A DNA stretch of 64,000 nucleotides from Chloroflexota bacterium (GTDB taxonomy: Bacteria > Chloroflexota > Dehalococcoidia > JACPQK01), in assembly GCA_016190505.1 (NCBI GenBank), contig JACPQM010000064.1, positions 1 through 64,000 of the forward strand, read 5' to 3'. Position numbers and translations under genes: made by a program. Below, one piece after another: positions 9,042 through 17,848 of this stretch. Numbering within the stretch: position 1 is the first letter of the stretch; the number at the start of each line of letters is the position of its first letter. A model generated the notes under the pieces. The model was given only the letters and a program-made list of their open reading frames with translations. It ran no database searches and was not told the origin of the DNA.

Positions 9042-10451
9042 CTATGCGCTGTTTTCCCGGCTGGCCTCGTCCCCTACCCGCCCCAGCTCCGCCTCGGGGT
9101 CCTCCACGCCTAAATTGGCCATGGCCAGCCGGCGGCTGTGCAGGCCGGCGGCCACCAGCGCCCGCTCCTCCTCCACCAGCCGGCCCCGGTCCTGGGGCAG
9201 CACCGGGCCCCAGACCACCCGTACCCGGCAGCCCCGGTAGTCCTGCCCCGCCTTCTGCTCCAGCAGCCGCAGCACCATCTCCGCCCGCCGCCGGTAGACC
9301 GCGCCGCGGATGAGCCGCTTGCGGTTCACCTTCTGCAACAGGGGGTGCAGCTCCATCTCCAGGGCCACGCCGGACAGCGCCCGCGAGTTGTCCCCAAACG
9401 ACGTCCGGGGCGCCTCGGCCAGGTCGTGCAGCGCCCGGTAGAGCAGGTTGATGTAGTCCACGTGCAGGCCGATGCCCCCACCCTGGAGCAGGTCGAGCAG
9501 ATAGGCCCGTGCCTTCTCGGGCAGCTCCCAGACCGCGCCCGGCTGCACGGCGATGTCGCTGGCCTCCTCCACGTTTTCCAGCACGGCGATGGGGTTGCCC
9601 GATAGCTCGAGGATCAGCGAGAGCTGGGACAGCGCCCGGTTCAGCTCCCGGGCCGGTTCCATGAGAGCGGGGATGTCCGAGACCCCCCAGAGCTGCTTGG
9701 GCTGCCGCAGGTTGGGGAACAGCACGAAGGGGATGAAGCCGTAGGGGTTGGGCTTCTCCTCGGCCAGCTCGTTGTCCACCCAGAGCTGGAAGCTGTCCTC
9801 CGTCCACGCCTCCACCACCGTCACCACGCCCCGCCGCCCGGGACGGGCTTCGGGCTTCAGACTACGGGCTTCCGGCTTCGGGCTTCGGGCTCCAGGCGGA
9901 GTATATAGGGGGTGGTCTGAAGCCTGTAGCCCGTAGTCCGAAGCCTGTACCTGGTAGCGGCTGGCCACCCGCCACACCTCGTTCACGTTGTCCGGGCGCC
10001 ACCAGGCGAACATGCCCTGCACGTCGGGCGCCGAGACCCGCACCCCGCCACCACGCTCACCCTGAGCCTGCCCCTGAGCCTGCCGAAGGGCCCAGGTCAC
10101 CTTGTAGCAGCCGTCGCCCAGGATGGCGGCATCCAGCTCGGTGTCCAGGTCAAGCTGGTCCAGGTTGTTGGCCTCGTGGACCTGGCGCAGGGCGGCCCCG
10201 GCCCGGCGCGCGGCGTCCGCGGCCTGGGGCGAGCCATCGGCGGGCTCGACCCGCACCTGGAAGCCGCTCATGAGGTAGGAAGTCACCTTGTCCAGGCACA
10301 CCCGGGCGTAGTTGAAGGTCAGCCGCCGCTCCCGCATCCTGACACGCCGGGACCATTGCTGGCCGTTATAGAAGTCCAGGTCCTCCCGGTAGGCGCGCAG
10401 GCGCTCGGCGTCCCGGCGCTCCAACTGCTGGGGCAGGCTGAGCTCTACCAC
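9042..10451 (-). CDS. Phage portal protein, SPP1 Gp6-like
   Basis: At 469 residues it matches the SPP1-type portal family (dodecameric ring through which DNA enters the capsid). It has RLRAYREDLDFYNGQQW at the N-terminus, NYARVCLDKVTSYLMSGFQV, a central GFIPFVLFPN segment and the helical crown region near RTSFGDNSRALSGVAL. Two stretches look foreign but in frame: residues about 122-133 (a QAQGQAQGE run) and 167-205. Both are encoded by short dispersed repeats of this genome. No terminase, capsid or tail genes are nearby, so it is a domesticated or relict phage gene. It is probably cotranscribed with 10476-10832. Confidence 0.85.
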   Translation of the reverse strand: MVELSLPQQLERRDAERLRAYREDLDFYNGQQWSRRVRMRERRLTFNYARVCLDKVTSYLMSGFQVRVEPADGSPQAADAARRAGAALRQVHEANNLDQLDLDTELDAAILGDGCYKVTWALRQAQGQAQGERGGGVRVSAPDVQGMFAWWRPDNVNEVWRVASRYQVQASDYGLQASDHPLYTPPGARSPKPEARSLKPEARPGRRGVVTVVEAWTEDSFQLWVDNELAEEKPNPYGFIPFVLFPNLRQPKQLWGVSDIPALMEPARELNRALSQLSLILELSGNPIAVLENVEEASDIAVQPGAVWELPEKARAYLLDLLQGGGIGLHVDYINLLYRALHDLAEAPRTSFGDNSRALSGVALEMELHPLLQKVNRKRLIRGAVYRRRAEMVLRLLEQKAGQDYRGCRVRVVWGPVLPQDRGRLVEEERALVAAGLHSRRLAMANLGVEDPEAELGRVGDEASRENSA

Positions 10452-10475
10452 GTTCTTGCCTCCTGTTTTCCACGC

Positions 10476-10832
10476 TCATGCCGTCCGATCTGTGGGATAG
10501 GTCTGATCAGTCGGATGGCGCGCTGGGCTGGGCGTGCCATGCCGCCTCAGGATGCGGTACACCGTGCGCACGCTCAGGCCGCAGGCGGCCGCCAGCTCCC
10601 CCGGCGACCGGCCCCGCTCCCGCACCAGGTGCAGCAGCGCCTGGTCCCGCTCCCGGCGGGCCTCCCGCTGGAGGCGGCCCGGCTCGTCGTAGCGGCAGGC
10701 GGGCAGGGGACAGCGCAGGCAGGCGGGGAACAGCTCGCACCCCTCGTCCTGGTAGTCCGCCTCCTCGGCGCTGGTAGGGGCAGGGCCTGTCCCTGCCCTG
10801 TCGGGTAACAGGTCATAACCTGGGGGCTCCAT
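10476..10832 (-). CDS. Cys-rich helix-turn-helix protein beside the portal gene
   Basis: A 118-residue protein. Residues 32-48 hold four cysteines in the pattern CxxxxxCxxCxxxxC (CELFPACLRCPLPAC), likely a metal site. Residues about 78-98 (GELAAACGLSVRTVYRILRR) form a resolvase-type helix-turn-helix. It is located 24 bases upstream of the portal gene on the same strand, so it may be a small terminase-like DNA-recognition subunit or a phage regulator; neither can be decided. The C-terminal TDQTYPTDRT stretch is encoded by a short repeat and may be a read-through tail. Confidence 0.6.
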   Translation of the reverse strand: MEPPGYDLLPDRAGTGPAPTSAEEADYQDEGCELFPACLRCPLPACRYDEPGRLQREARRERDQALLHLVRERGRSPGELAAACGLSVRTVYRILRRHGTPSPARHPTDQTYPTDRTA

Positions 10833-11072
10833 AGTGGCCCCAGACTAGCTCATATGTTCTATTCCGTCAAGGCCCTGCTGTCAGTAACAGGCTACGGGCT
10901 ACGGGCTACGTGTTTTGTCGTTGCGAGCCGCGTAGGGGCGACCCGGCGGGTCGCCCTACGTTGTATGCCAACCTCCGTGGTCTCATGGCCATGTGGACCA
11001 TAGGGGCGCCCCGATAATCGGGGCGCCCCTACGCAGGACAAAGGAAAAAGGAGTACCACATACGGCATCTCG
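10833..11072. repeat. Intergenic repeat cluster with two palindromes
   Basis: No gene. It contains a CTACGGG tandem run (about 10890-10912), a palindrome at 10931-10960 (arms CGTAGGGGCGACCC / GGGTCGCCCTACG) and another at 11001-11033 (arms TAGGGGCGCCCCGAT / ATCGGGGCGCCCCTA). Both belong to the dispersed GTAGGGGCG family. Confidence 0.7.
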
Positions 11073-11240
11073 ATGGACGTACTCATGAACGACCTCAAGG
11101 TGAAGATTGACGATTTCGATGCTATCTCTGGGCTTGGCAAGTGCATCAAGGACTACTATAATCTGCTTTCAGACTACATTGAGAAAAGAGGCAACGTTGG
11201 TGTGTTGCATCGGAAGGGTAAGTATCTACCCCTCATGTAG
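11073..11240 (+). CDS. Small hypothetical protein
   Basis: A 55-residue frame starting MDVLMNDLKVKIDDFDAISG and rich in charged helix formers. AAAAAGGAG lies about 20 bases upstream, a poor spacing. Base composition is more AT-rich than the flanks, and codon use looks genuine. It is followed 17 bases later by another small gene on the same strand, suggesting a two-gene unit. No family recognised. Confidence 0.45.
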   Translation: MDVLMNDLKVKIDDFDAISGLGKCIKDYYNLLSDYIEKRGNVGVLHRKGKYLPLM

Positions 11241-11257
11241 AACGGAGAGACGATAAA

Positions 11258-11476
11258 ATGCCCCAGATACCAAACCTCAACGATCTAATAAGGACCAATC
11301 CCAAGGTGGACACTAGTTTTCTTGCCGAACTGGACCAATTGGGCAAGAAGCTGCGTGAATTGGGAACTACCCCTGGGCAATCAAAGCTAGCATCTCCAGT
11401 GGTGCGCAAACGCCTCATCATCGGAGAGCGCGACCAGTCCGATCCCCGGACGATCCGCTTGGGTACACGCCGCTAA
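11258..11476 (+). CDS. Small hypothetical protein
   Basis: A 72-residue protein preceded by CGGAGAGA at good spacing. The N-terminal half is helical (DTSFLAELDQLGKKLREL) and the C-terminus is basic. It is the second gene of the small AT-richer pair with 11073-11240. Size and layout would fit a TA-like or phage-derived accessory pair, but no motif supports a function. Confidence 0.5.
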   Translation: MPQIPNLNDLIRTNPKVDTSFLAELDQLGKKLRELGTTPGQSKLASPVVRKRLIIGERDQSDPRTIRLGTRR

Positions 11477-11572
11477 CACCCCCGGCGCTTATGTGAGGCG
11501 CACTCCGGCAATGGCGGCTGGCCTAACTGACCACATCTGGACGGTCGGGGAGATTGTCGCCCTTCTGGACAG

Positions 11573-11797
11573 TTGAGACTGATACACTACCCCCCTGCCG
11601 GCATTGACGTCGAAGTGGACGGGTACAACGAGACCAGCAACGTCGCCAGGCTGAACAGGAACACCTGGCTAGGCACTCTGACTGCCGCCATGGCGGGGAA
11701 TGGGAACACCGACCTGAGGATCCTGGTCGAGTCCAAGGACGACGCCGCCCCGGGCTTCTACACCATCACCGGCCGCATCATCCAGGTGGCCAACTAA
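11573..11797 (+). pseudogene. Remnant of a secreted beta-rich protein
   Basis: The frame has only a TTG start and no ribosome-binding site. It reads VEVDGYNETSNVARLNRNTW then DAAPGFYTITGRIIQVAN, resembling the C-terminal part of an extracellular or collagen-binding-like beta domain. The lack of a plausible N-terminus and the remnant-rich surroundings suggest a 3' fragment. Confidence 0.35.
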
Positions 11798-11815
11798 CGT
11801 AGTCCACCGACATCC

Positions 11816-11906
11816 CGTAGGGGCGACCCGGCGGGTCGCCCCTACGGTTCCACCTGGGTGAGAAAACCGCCCGTTCGGGTAGACATAATAGGTGGCGGAT
11901 TTTGGA
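11816..11906 (-). repeat. Dispersed composite repeat, partial copy C
   Basis: This is an inverted partial copy of the repeat at 27851 and 42832. It includes the GTAGGGGCGACCC palindrome (11816-11846) and, on the minus strand, TCCAAAATCCGCCACCT followed by a TATGTCTACC and TTTTCTCACCCAGGTGG block. Confidence 0.75.
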
Positions 11907-11968
11907 GGCTAGCCCTCTTGCAGTGTGCCCGGTTGGTGCTTATCATGGAGCCCATGACACGACTCTGA

Positions 11969-12115
11969 TTGTGGCCTTTGATTTGTGCTTCAGGCGTAAC
12001 CTTCAGCCTGAAGAACGCCCCATCCGGTGGGTGCTACACCACCACGGTGGCCGACGTGAAGGCTGAAGACCTGATTTGGGATGGCGCAACTCCGGCCAAC
12101 AAGTTCTGCAACTAG
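11969..12115 (+). pseudogene. 3' remnant of an extracellular enzyme gene
   Basis: An open stretch without a start ends in NAPSGGCYTTTVADVKAEDL then WDGATPANKFCN and a stop. This C-terminal pattern (Gly-Cys-Tyr-Thr-Thr...Trp-Asp-Gly-Ala-Thr-Pro-Asn-x-Phe-Cys) is the tail seen on some secreted subtilase-like proteins in Chloroflexota. The rest of the gene is gone. Confidence 0.45.
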
Positions 12116-12183
12116 AGTGGATGGGCTGGCGTGTCAGCGGCTGGCATCACGCAGGCAACGATCAAGAAAACAGGGGGTGACGT

Positions 12184-14703
12184 GTGAAGGCGCGCAAGAG
12201 TCCCGTCAAATGGGCCGTGTTGACTCATACCAGATTCCTGTTGGTAGTGGTTGCCTTGGTGGTAATACTTGCAGCTTGTAATGGCGGAGCGGCCACTCAG
12301 ACCCCCACCACAACGCCAACGGCTACGGTCTCGTCCTGCGCTCCCCCGCCCTCCGGCATGGTCGGATGGTGGCCCCTTGATGAGAGCAGCGGCTCCATCG
12401 CCCACGATGTTGCCTCAGGTATGAACGGGAATATCCAGTTTAATACCCTGGGCACAGGTTTCATATCGGGCAAAGTGGGAGGTGCTTTCCATTATCAAAC
12501 CTCACATCCACCTACGACCAACATCTACCAGGTGATTGTCCCGCATAATCCGCAACTCAATTTTGGCACCGGTAGCTTCACGATAGACGCATGGGTTAAC
12601 TTCCCACCGGCGCCGGGAAAAACCTCATCTGGAGGGTCGGCTCCTTTGGCCCCGCAGGGCGCGGTGTTATTCGCAAAGCAAAGCTACGTCCCCCCATACG
12701 GCGGCTATTCGATTTATATCAACTACCAACTGTACATGAGTGCTTCCCTCTTACTCGGGGGGCCTAGCGTCGACTCTGCTACGACGGCGAATCCCGTTTC
12801 GTCGCTTGCTAGTGACTGGACCCATGTGGCCGTCCGTGTTGACCGCCAGGGGACTGGCAACTTTTTCACCTTTTTCGTCAACGGACAGCCGGTTCCGAGC
12901 AACCAATCTCAGCCCCCGCCGACTGATCCCAACGCCAGCACCGACAACACTGGGGATGCCCAAATCGGCTGGGTTGGAGACTTTCTTAATCATATGTATT
13001 TGGATGAAGTCGAGGTGTTCAACCGGGCGCTCACCGATGCGGAGATCCAGGCCATCTACGCCACTGGCGCCTTCGGCAAGTGCAAGCCGCCCACTCCCAC
13101 GCCGACACCATTGGCGCTGGCAACACGCGAACCGCTGGCAACACGCGTGCCGATAGCCACGCCTACCCCTACGCCCACTGTCTTCCTCCAGGCCACGGTA
13201 ACGCCGATAGTTGAACCCACGCGGGAAATAGCCTGTGGGGTTGGTGAGACGAAGATAGTCTTCACAGCGGGTGTGCCGGACAACTTCAGCACGGCCAACG
13301 GACCGGAGCTCTCCTCCCCCAGCGCGGCGCTCCAGGCTTTTATGAGCGGCTACTCCGCCGGCACCCAGGACTTCGATGGCACCATCTTTGATCGGGTCTT
13401 CGGCCACACCTTCACCGGCCTGCCACCGGGCGCGAGAGCCACCTTGCAAATCGGGCTAAGGGTTATCGGCAGCCAGTTGTCCGACAACGACAGCATCAGC
13501 CTGGCCATGACCGGGACCAATAGCTTCGCCTGGAGCAGCGGCATCGGCGCCCTGGCGGGCATCCCTTGGACCACCGGCGCGAGCAAGGTGCTCACTCTGA
13601 ACCTGGCGGCGCTGCCTGGCGGCGGGAACGTTTTGTCCCACGTCAATTCCAGCCACACCCTGGACGTGTATGTGCAGGACGATACCGCCGTCGACTACAT
13701 CACTCTCACCATGTGTGCTCGCCCTCCCACAGCGTCAGACCTGGAGATATCCAAGACGGCCGTGGGGCCGTTCACATGGGGGGCGATAGGCACCTATGCG
13801 ATAACCGTTCAGAACTTAGGCCCGGGGACTGCCAGCCTGCCCTTTACGGTGAAGGAAACCCTTCCGCTGGGGTTCACGTTCGTGCCAGGGTCTGCTAGTG
13901 CACCGTGGACGTGTAGCGTCACCAGTCCTTTCAACTTCCCGAACAATGAGGTGGTGGAATGCACCTATCCAGGTCCGGGGACGTTAGATCCTGGGAGCAG
14001 CCTTACCTTCACGATCCAGGTGAACGTGACTCCCCTTGCCGCAGTACCACCGGGGCCCAACTGCGCTAGTGTCCAGAATCCCAACGACCCCAATTTACGC
14101 AACAATCAAAGCTGTGTGACTGTCGTGTTTGAGGCGACGCCCACACCCACTCCTACGCCAACGCCTACACCGAGACCGACGCCCACACCCACTCCTACGC
14201 CAAGGCCAACGGCCACGCCTACCCCTACCCCTACCCCGACTCCAACGCCAAGGCCCACTCCTACGCCCACGCCCACGCCCGTGGCCACCGATCTGGCGCT
14301 GGAGAAGTTTGCTAACCTTCCCTTCCACTATGGCCAGTCCGCCTCCTATTCGTTCCAGATAGGGAACGTGGGCACTGGGACCGCCCGCAGCCCAATAACA
14401 GTGGTGGATGTCCTGCCGGGTGGCCTTACTTACCTCTCCTTCAGCGACCCCTACTCCACTGACTGGAGCTGTAGCGCCGCTGGTCAGACGGTAACCTGTA
14501 TATACTCTGGCCCAGACATTGCCCCAGGGGGCTTTCTCCCCGCCCTGATTATCAACGTACAGATAGCCAGCACAGCGGATTTCCCTCCCGGCGGCGACCA
14601 GGTGCAGAACTGTGCCACAGTGCGGTACGCCAACGATGTGAACCCGGCCAATGACCGGGGCTGTGTCTCGACTGTGGTCACTCCTCCCGGCGCGACGGGC
14701 TGA
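12184..14703 (+). CDS. Large surface lipoprotein with LamG and two DUF11 domains
   Basis: The GTG start has GGGGGTGA seven bases before it. The 839-residue product has a lipoprotein signal (hydrophobic stretch then LAAC, Cys at residue 32), so it is probably anchored outside the membrane. Residues about 55-300 form a LamG/concanavalin-like jelly roll with VGWWPLDE-type and DEVEVFNRALTDAEIQAIY motifs. Two Thr-Pro repeat linkers follow (about 304-340 and 650-700). DUF11 (isopeptide or pilin-like) repeats lie near 520-645 and 705-835, each with the LEISKTA / LALEKFA start. It probably binds carbohydrate or mediates adhesion; no catalytic motif is seen. Confidence 0.8.
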   Translation: MKARKSPVKWAVLTHTRFLLVVVALVVILAACNGGAATQTPTTTPTATVSSCAPPPSGMVGWWPLDESSGSIAHDVASGMNGNIQFNTLGTGFISGKVGGAFHYQTSHPPTTNIYQVIVPHNPQLNFGTGSFTIDAWVNFPPAPGKTSSGGSAPLAPQGAVLFAKQSYVPPYGGYSIYINYQLYMSASLLLGGPSVDSATTANPVSSLASDWTHVAVRVDRQGTGNFFTFFVNGQPVPSNQSQPPPTDPNASTDNTGDAQIGWVGDFLNHMYLDEVEVFNRALTDAEIQAIYATGAFGKCKPPTPTPTPLALATREPLATRVPIATPTPTPTVFLQATVTPIVEPTREIACGVGETKIVFTAGVPDNFSTANGPELSSPSAALQAFMSGYSAGTQDFDGTIFDRVFGHTFTGLPPGARATLQIGLRVIGSQLSDNDSISLAMTGTNSFAWSSGIGALAGIPWTTGASKVLTLNLAALPGGGNVLSHVNSSHTLDVYVQDDTAVDYITLTMCARPPTASDLEISKTAVGPFTWGAIGTYAITVQNLGPGTASLPFTVKETLPLGFTFVPGSASAPWTCSVTSPFNFPNNEVVECTYPGPGTLDPGSSLTFTIQVNVTPLAAVPPGPNCASVQNPNDPNLRNNQSCVTVVFEATPTPTPTPTPTPRPTPTPTPTPRPTATPTPTPTPTPTPRPTPTPTPTPVATDLALEKFANLPFHYGQSASYSFQIGNVGTGTARSPITVVDVLPGGLTYLSFSDPYSTDWSCSAAGQTVTCIYSGPDIAPGGFLPALIINVQIASTADFPPGGDQVQNCATVRYANDVNPANDRGCVSTVVTPPGATG
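14130..14282 (+). repeat. Thr-Pro coding tandem repeat
   Basis: Imperfect tandem units of six and twelve bases (CCNACN) encode a (Thr-Pro)n linker inside the surface lipoprotein. This is expected to be length-variable by slippage, always in steps that preserve frame when whole units are lost. Confidence 0.7.
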
Positions 14704-14805
14704 CCCCTGTCTCAGCGATGTAGAGCGAAGGTCTTCTCAAGAGTTCGAGTTGGAGTTTTGCCTTTCGTCAACAATGGTGGGCCTGGGGGTGCGCCGAGGG
14801 AGGAG

Positions 14806-15031
14806 CTAAGCGTCTCGGGCGGCGGCTGCTCTGTCCCTTTCCCCAGCCATCCTGACGAAGGACCGTAGCACCTGTTCCAGTTCCTGCCGCGCCCGGCTGG
14901 AGAGTCCTCTGGTGGGCTCCATGGCTTTCTTTGAGGAGCCAGACGTACTTGTGGAAGGTGAGCCGGCAGGGAAGGCGGCGGACGCCGGCGCTACGCAGGT
15001 GGTCTTTGTACGCCTGGTACACGGAGCCCAC
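14806..15031 (-). pseudogene. Frameshifted small gene, unknown family
   Basis: One minus-strand frame reads from a GTG: GSVYQAYKDHLRSAGVRRLP then CRLTFHKYVWLLKE. At about 14930 sense continues in the next frame as LSSRARQELEQVLRSFVRMA and ends at 14806. Together they give a coherent basic protein of about 75 residues, so a single frameshift is likely. A cluster of short CTACAGG/GAAGCC repeats (15029-15092) lies just upstream. Confidence 0.4.
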
Positions 15032-15085
15032 GCCCGAAGCCTCAAGGCTACAGGTTCCTGAGGCCCGAGGTCTGAAGGCCGAAGC

Positions 15086-17407
15086 CTACAGGTGCGGCTG
15101 CGTCTGCTGGGGCAGGCCCAAGAAGGCCCGCAGGAGTAGGGCGGCGGCTGCCTTGTCCAGGGGTTGGTTGTTGTTGCCACATTTCGGGGACTGGACACAC
15201 GAGGGGCAGCCCGCTTCGCAAGGGCAGGCCTCGATGGTCTCCAGCGTCGCTCGCCACAGGTCCCGGGCTATCTCAAAGCCCTTCTCCGATATGCCGATGC
15301 CCCCGGGGTGTCCATCGTAGATGAAGATCTGGGCCTTGCCGGTGTCGGGGTGGAGGGGTGTGGACAGGCCGCCGATGTCCAGCCGGTCGCACAGCGCGAA
15401 AAGGGGGAGCAGGCCGATGCAGGCGTGCTCCGCGGCGTGGAGTCCTCCGGCGAAGTCGAGCCCGGACTGCGCGATCCCGGCTTCGGCTGCCGGCGGTATG
15501 TCACACCAGAAGGCGATGGTAGGGAAGCGCTGCGGGTCCAGGTCAAGTGGCTCTTCGCCCATGACCTCCTCCGTGTAGGGGCGCCTCTTGACGAAGCTGA
15601 GTACCTGGCTGGTTACCTCCACGGCGCCCAGGTACAGCCGCGTGGCGCCGACTTCGTCCTCGCGAAGCACGCTCTTGACCTGGACCTCCTCGGTCTCCCG
15701 CACCTGGGTATAGTACGGGACGTCGGTAGCCTCTACGTAGACGGTCCGGCCTGGCATGTCCAGCTCCGTCACCAGGTATGTCTCGCCCTGGTGCAGGTAG
15801 ACGGCCCCCGGGTGGACCTGAGTGAAGGCCCGGGCGGCCTCGATGGTCTCCAGCAGGCGCCCGCCGGGCACCTCGACTATGGCGTAGTTCCCTGCTGAGG
15901 TGGTCCGAATGTTGACCGACTCCGCGGGATACCTGGCCTGGGCGGAGAGGAACCATCTCCGGTGCCGGGTGTGCAGCCAGCCCTGCTCCTCGAGTTGGGC
16001 CACGCCCGCCATGAAGCGCGGTCCGAACAGATCGCCGTCCTTCTGGGTGAGGGGTAGCTCGTAAGCGGCACAGGCCAGGTGCGGGATCAGGATGTACGGG
16101 TTGTCCGGGTCGGTCAGCGCGCGCTCTTGCGGCCGGCCGAACAGGGCATCCGGGTGGTTCATGAAATACTGGTCCAGCGGGTTGTCCTGGGCTACCAGAA
16201 TGCTCAGCGAGCGCTCTCCCCGCCGCCCACTGCGCCCCGCCTGTTGCCACGTGCTGGCCACGCTTCCCGGGTAGCCGGCCAGGACGGTGGCGTCCAGGGT
16301 GCCTACGTCTATGCCCAACTCCAGGGCGCTGGTGGTGCTTACCCCCAGCAGCTCGCCCCGGAACAGGGCCTGCTCAATGCGGCGCCGGTCCTCGGGGAGG
16401 TAGCCGGCGCGGTAGGGCCGGATGCGCCCGGCCATTTCACCAGATGTTTGGGACAGGGTGCCGGCGGCATAACGGTAGACCAGCTCGGCCAGGCGGCGGG
16501 TGCGGACGAAGGCCAGGGTGCGCACCTCCCGCCGGACCAGCTCCACGAACAGGGAAGTCGCCTCGGTGGTGGTGCTGCGCCGCGTGCCCAGCGCCTTGTT
16601 CAATACTGGCGGGTTCCACAATACAAAGTCCTTGCCCCCGTAGGGTGAACCATCCTCGTTCACCAGATGGAAGGGCAAGCCGGTGAGGCGCTCCACGTGG
16701 TCCCTGGGGTTGGCGATGGTGGCGGAGGCGGCGATGAACAGGGGATAGCTCCCGTAGTACTGGCACAGGCGCCGCAGGCGGCGCAGCACCAGGGCCAGGT
16801 GCGAGCCGAACACGCCCCGGTACAGGTGGACCTCGTCCACCACCACGAACTGGAGGTGACGTAGAAACTTGGACCAGGACTGGTGGTTGGGCATGATGCC
16901 CAGGTGGAGCATATCGGGATTGGTGATGACCACCTGGGCGGAGCCCCGTATCTGTGCCCGCTCCGAGGCTGGCGTGTCGCCGTCGAAGGTGGCTGCGGCC
17001 ACCCAGGGGGCTAGCTCGTGCAGGGCGCGGAGCTGGTCCTGGGCCAGGGCCTTGGTGGGAAAGAGATAGAGCGCTCGGCCCTGGGGATCGCGGAGCAGCC
17101 CATCCGCCACCGGCAGGTTGTAGCACAGGGTCTTGCCGCTGGCCGTGCCCGTGGCCACCACCACGTTGTGCCCGGCCGCCAAAGCGTCCACGGCAGCCGC
17201 CTGGTGGGTGAACAGCGGCCACCAGCCACGCTCTCGAAGGGACGTCTCAAGCGTGTGATGGAGGGCGTAGCTGGGATGTGCGTGCTGGGCTTCCCGGACG
17301 GGCACTGGCTCTACGTGGGCTATCTGACCGCGATAGAAGGGCAGCGAGCGCAGGTGTTGGAGGAACGCGGACGTATCCACAGCAAGCGACTCTATTATAG
17401 CTTGCAC
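15086..17407 (-). CDS. DEAD/DEAH helicase with DUF1998 zinc domain, MrfA-like
   Basis: This superfamily 2 helicase resembles B. subtilis YprA/MrfA, which acts in repair of mitomycin damage. The ATP-binding motif is ATGTASGKT, motif II is DEVH (VVVDEVHLYRGVFGSH), and motif VI is QQAGRSGRRGE. The C-terminal DUF1998 region carries the four-cysteine cluster CPCEAGCPSCVQSPKC. I start it at the GTG at 17407 (773 residues) because the open frame extending to 17668 reads through non-protein-like sequence and would overlap the divergent TA operon. Family members are about 750 residues. It stands alone between the frameshifted gene and the TA pair; no exonuclease partner (MrfB) is adjacent. Confidence 0.88.
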   Translation of the reverse strand: MQAIIESLAVDTSAFLQHLRSLPFYRGQIAHVEPVPVREAQHAHPSYALHHTLETSLRERGWWPLFTHQAAAVDALAAGHNVVVATGTASGKTLCYNLPVADGLLRDPQGRALYLFPTKALAQDQLRALHELAPWVAAATFDGDTPASERAQIRGSAQVVITNPDMLHLGIMPNHQSWSKFLRHLQFVVVDEVHLYRGVFGSHLALVLRRLRRLCQYYGSYPLFIAASATIANPRDHVERLTGLPFHLVNEDGSPYGGKDFVLWNPPVLNKALGTRRSTTTEATSLFVELVRREVRTLAFVRTRRLAELVYRYAAGTLSQTSGEMAGRIRPYRAGYLPEDRRRIEQALFRGELLGVSTTSALELGIDVGTLDATVLAGYPGSVASTWQQAGRSGRRGERSLSILVAQDNPLDQYFMNHPDALFGRPQERALTDPDNPYILIPHLACAAYELPLTQKDGDLFGPRFMAGVAQLEEQGWLHTRHRRWFLSAQARYPAESVNIRTTSAGNYAIVEVPGGRLLETIEAARAFTQVHPGAVYLHQGETYLVTELDMPGRTVYVEATDVPYYTQVRETEEVQVKSVLREDEVGATRLYLGAVEVTSQVLSFVKRRPYTEEVMGEEPLDLDPQRFPTIAFWCDIPPAAEAGIAQSGLDFAGGLHAAEHACIGLLPLFALCDRLDIGGLSTPLHPDTGKAQIFIYDGHPGGIGISEKGFEIARDLWRATLETIEACPCEAGCPSCVQSPKCGNNNQPLDKAAAALLLRAFLGLPQQTQPHL

Positions 17408-17608
17408 GATTCCGTTTGCCGTTACGGTAGCTGGGGGACTAGGCGCAGCGAAACAGCATGGTGACGCGGCCGAGCCGGTTGTGCACCACAGCGCGGGACT
17501 GCAACGGGCTGCTGCCTGCCGCCGACGGTAAGGAGTCATTGACTTCGTCTGCATTCTAGTGTATTCTATCAGTGCACCACAGAAACTTGTAGGCTGAGGA
17601 GAGAACCA

Positions 17609-17848
17609 ATGTCTAGGACGGTGACCCTTCGGCTTGAGGACGCGGTATATGACCGGCTGCGGGCGCATGCAGTTCGTGACAACCGCCCCCTGTCAAACTT
17701 CATCGAAACTGCCGCCCTGCGCTACCTAGAGGCCGAGGAGTACGTAGACGAATTCGAGATGGAGGAGATCCGCGCCAACAAGGCTCTGAACGAGAGTCTG
17801 GAGAGAGCGCATCGGGATGCAAAGACCGGGCGAGGTCAGTTTGCCTGA
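17609..17848 (+). CDS. Ribbon-helix-helix (CopG-type) antitoxin
   Basis: A 79-residue protein with an N-terminal RHH DNA-binding segment, SRTVTLRLEDAVYDRLRAHA, and then an acidic helical tail (YVDEFEMEEIRANKALNESL) of the sort that wraps a RelE toxin. It has AGGAGAG eight bases ahead of the ATG. It overlaps the toxin frame and is presumably autoregulated by binding its own promoter, which lies in the divergent gap to the helicase gene. Confidence 0.85.
   Translation: MSRTVTLRLEDAVYDRLRAHAVRDNRPLSNFIETAALRYLEAEEYVDEFEMEEIRANKALNESLERAHRDAKTGRGQFA

Noticed and set aside
14130-14282. CRISPR or minisatellite in the surface lipoprotein
   Set aside because: The repeats are in frame and encode a Thr-Pro linker inside a long gene.
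15164-15898. 244-codon plus-strand frame opposite the helicase
   Set aside because: Antisense to the DUF1998 region with its cysteine cluster; composition is not protein-like.
17408-17668. N-terminal extension of the helicase frame
   Set aside because: The 87 extra residues are not family-like and would overlap the divergent antitoxin gene and its promoter region.
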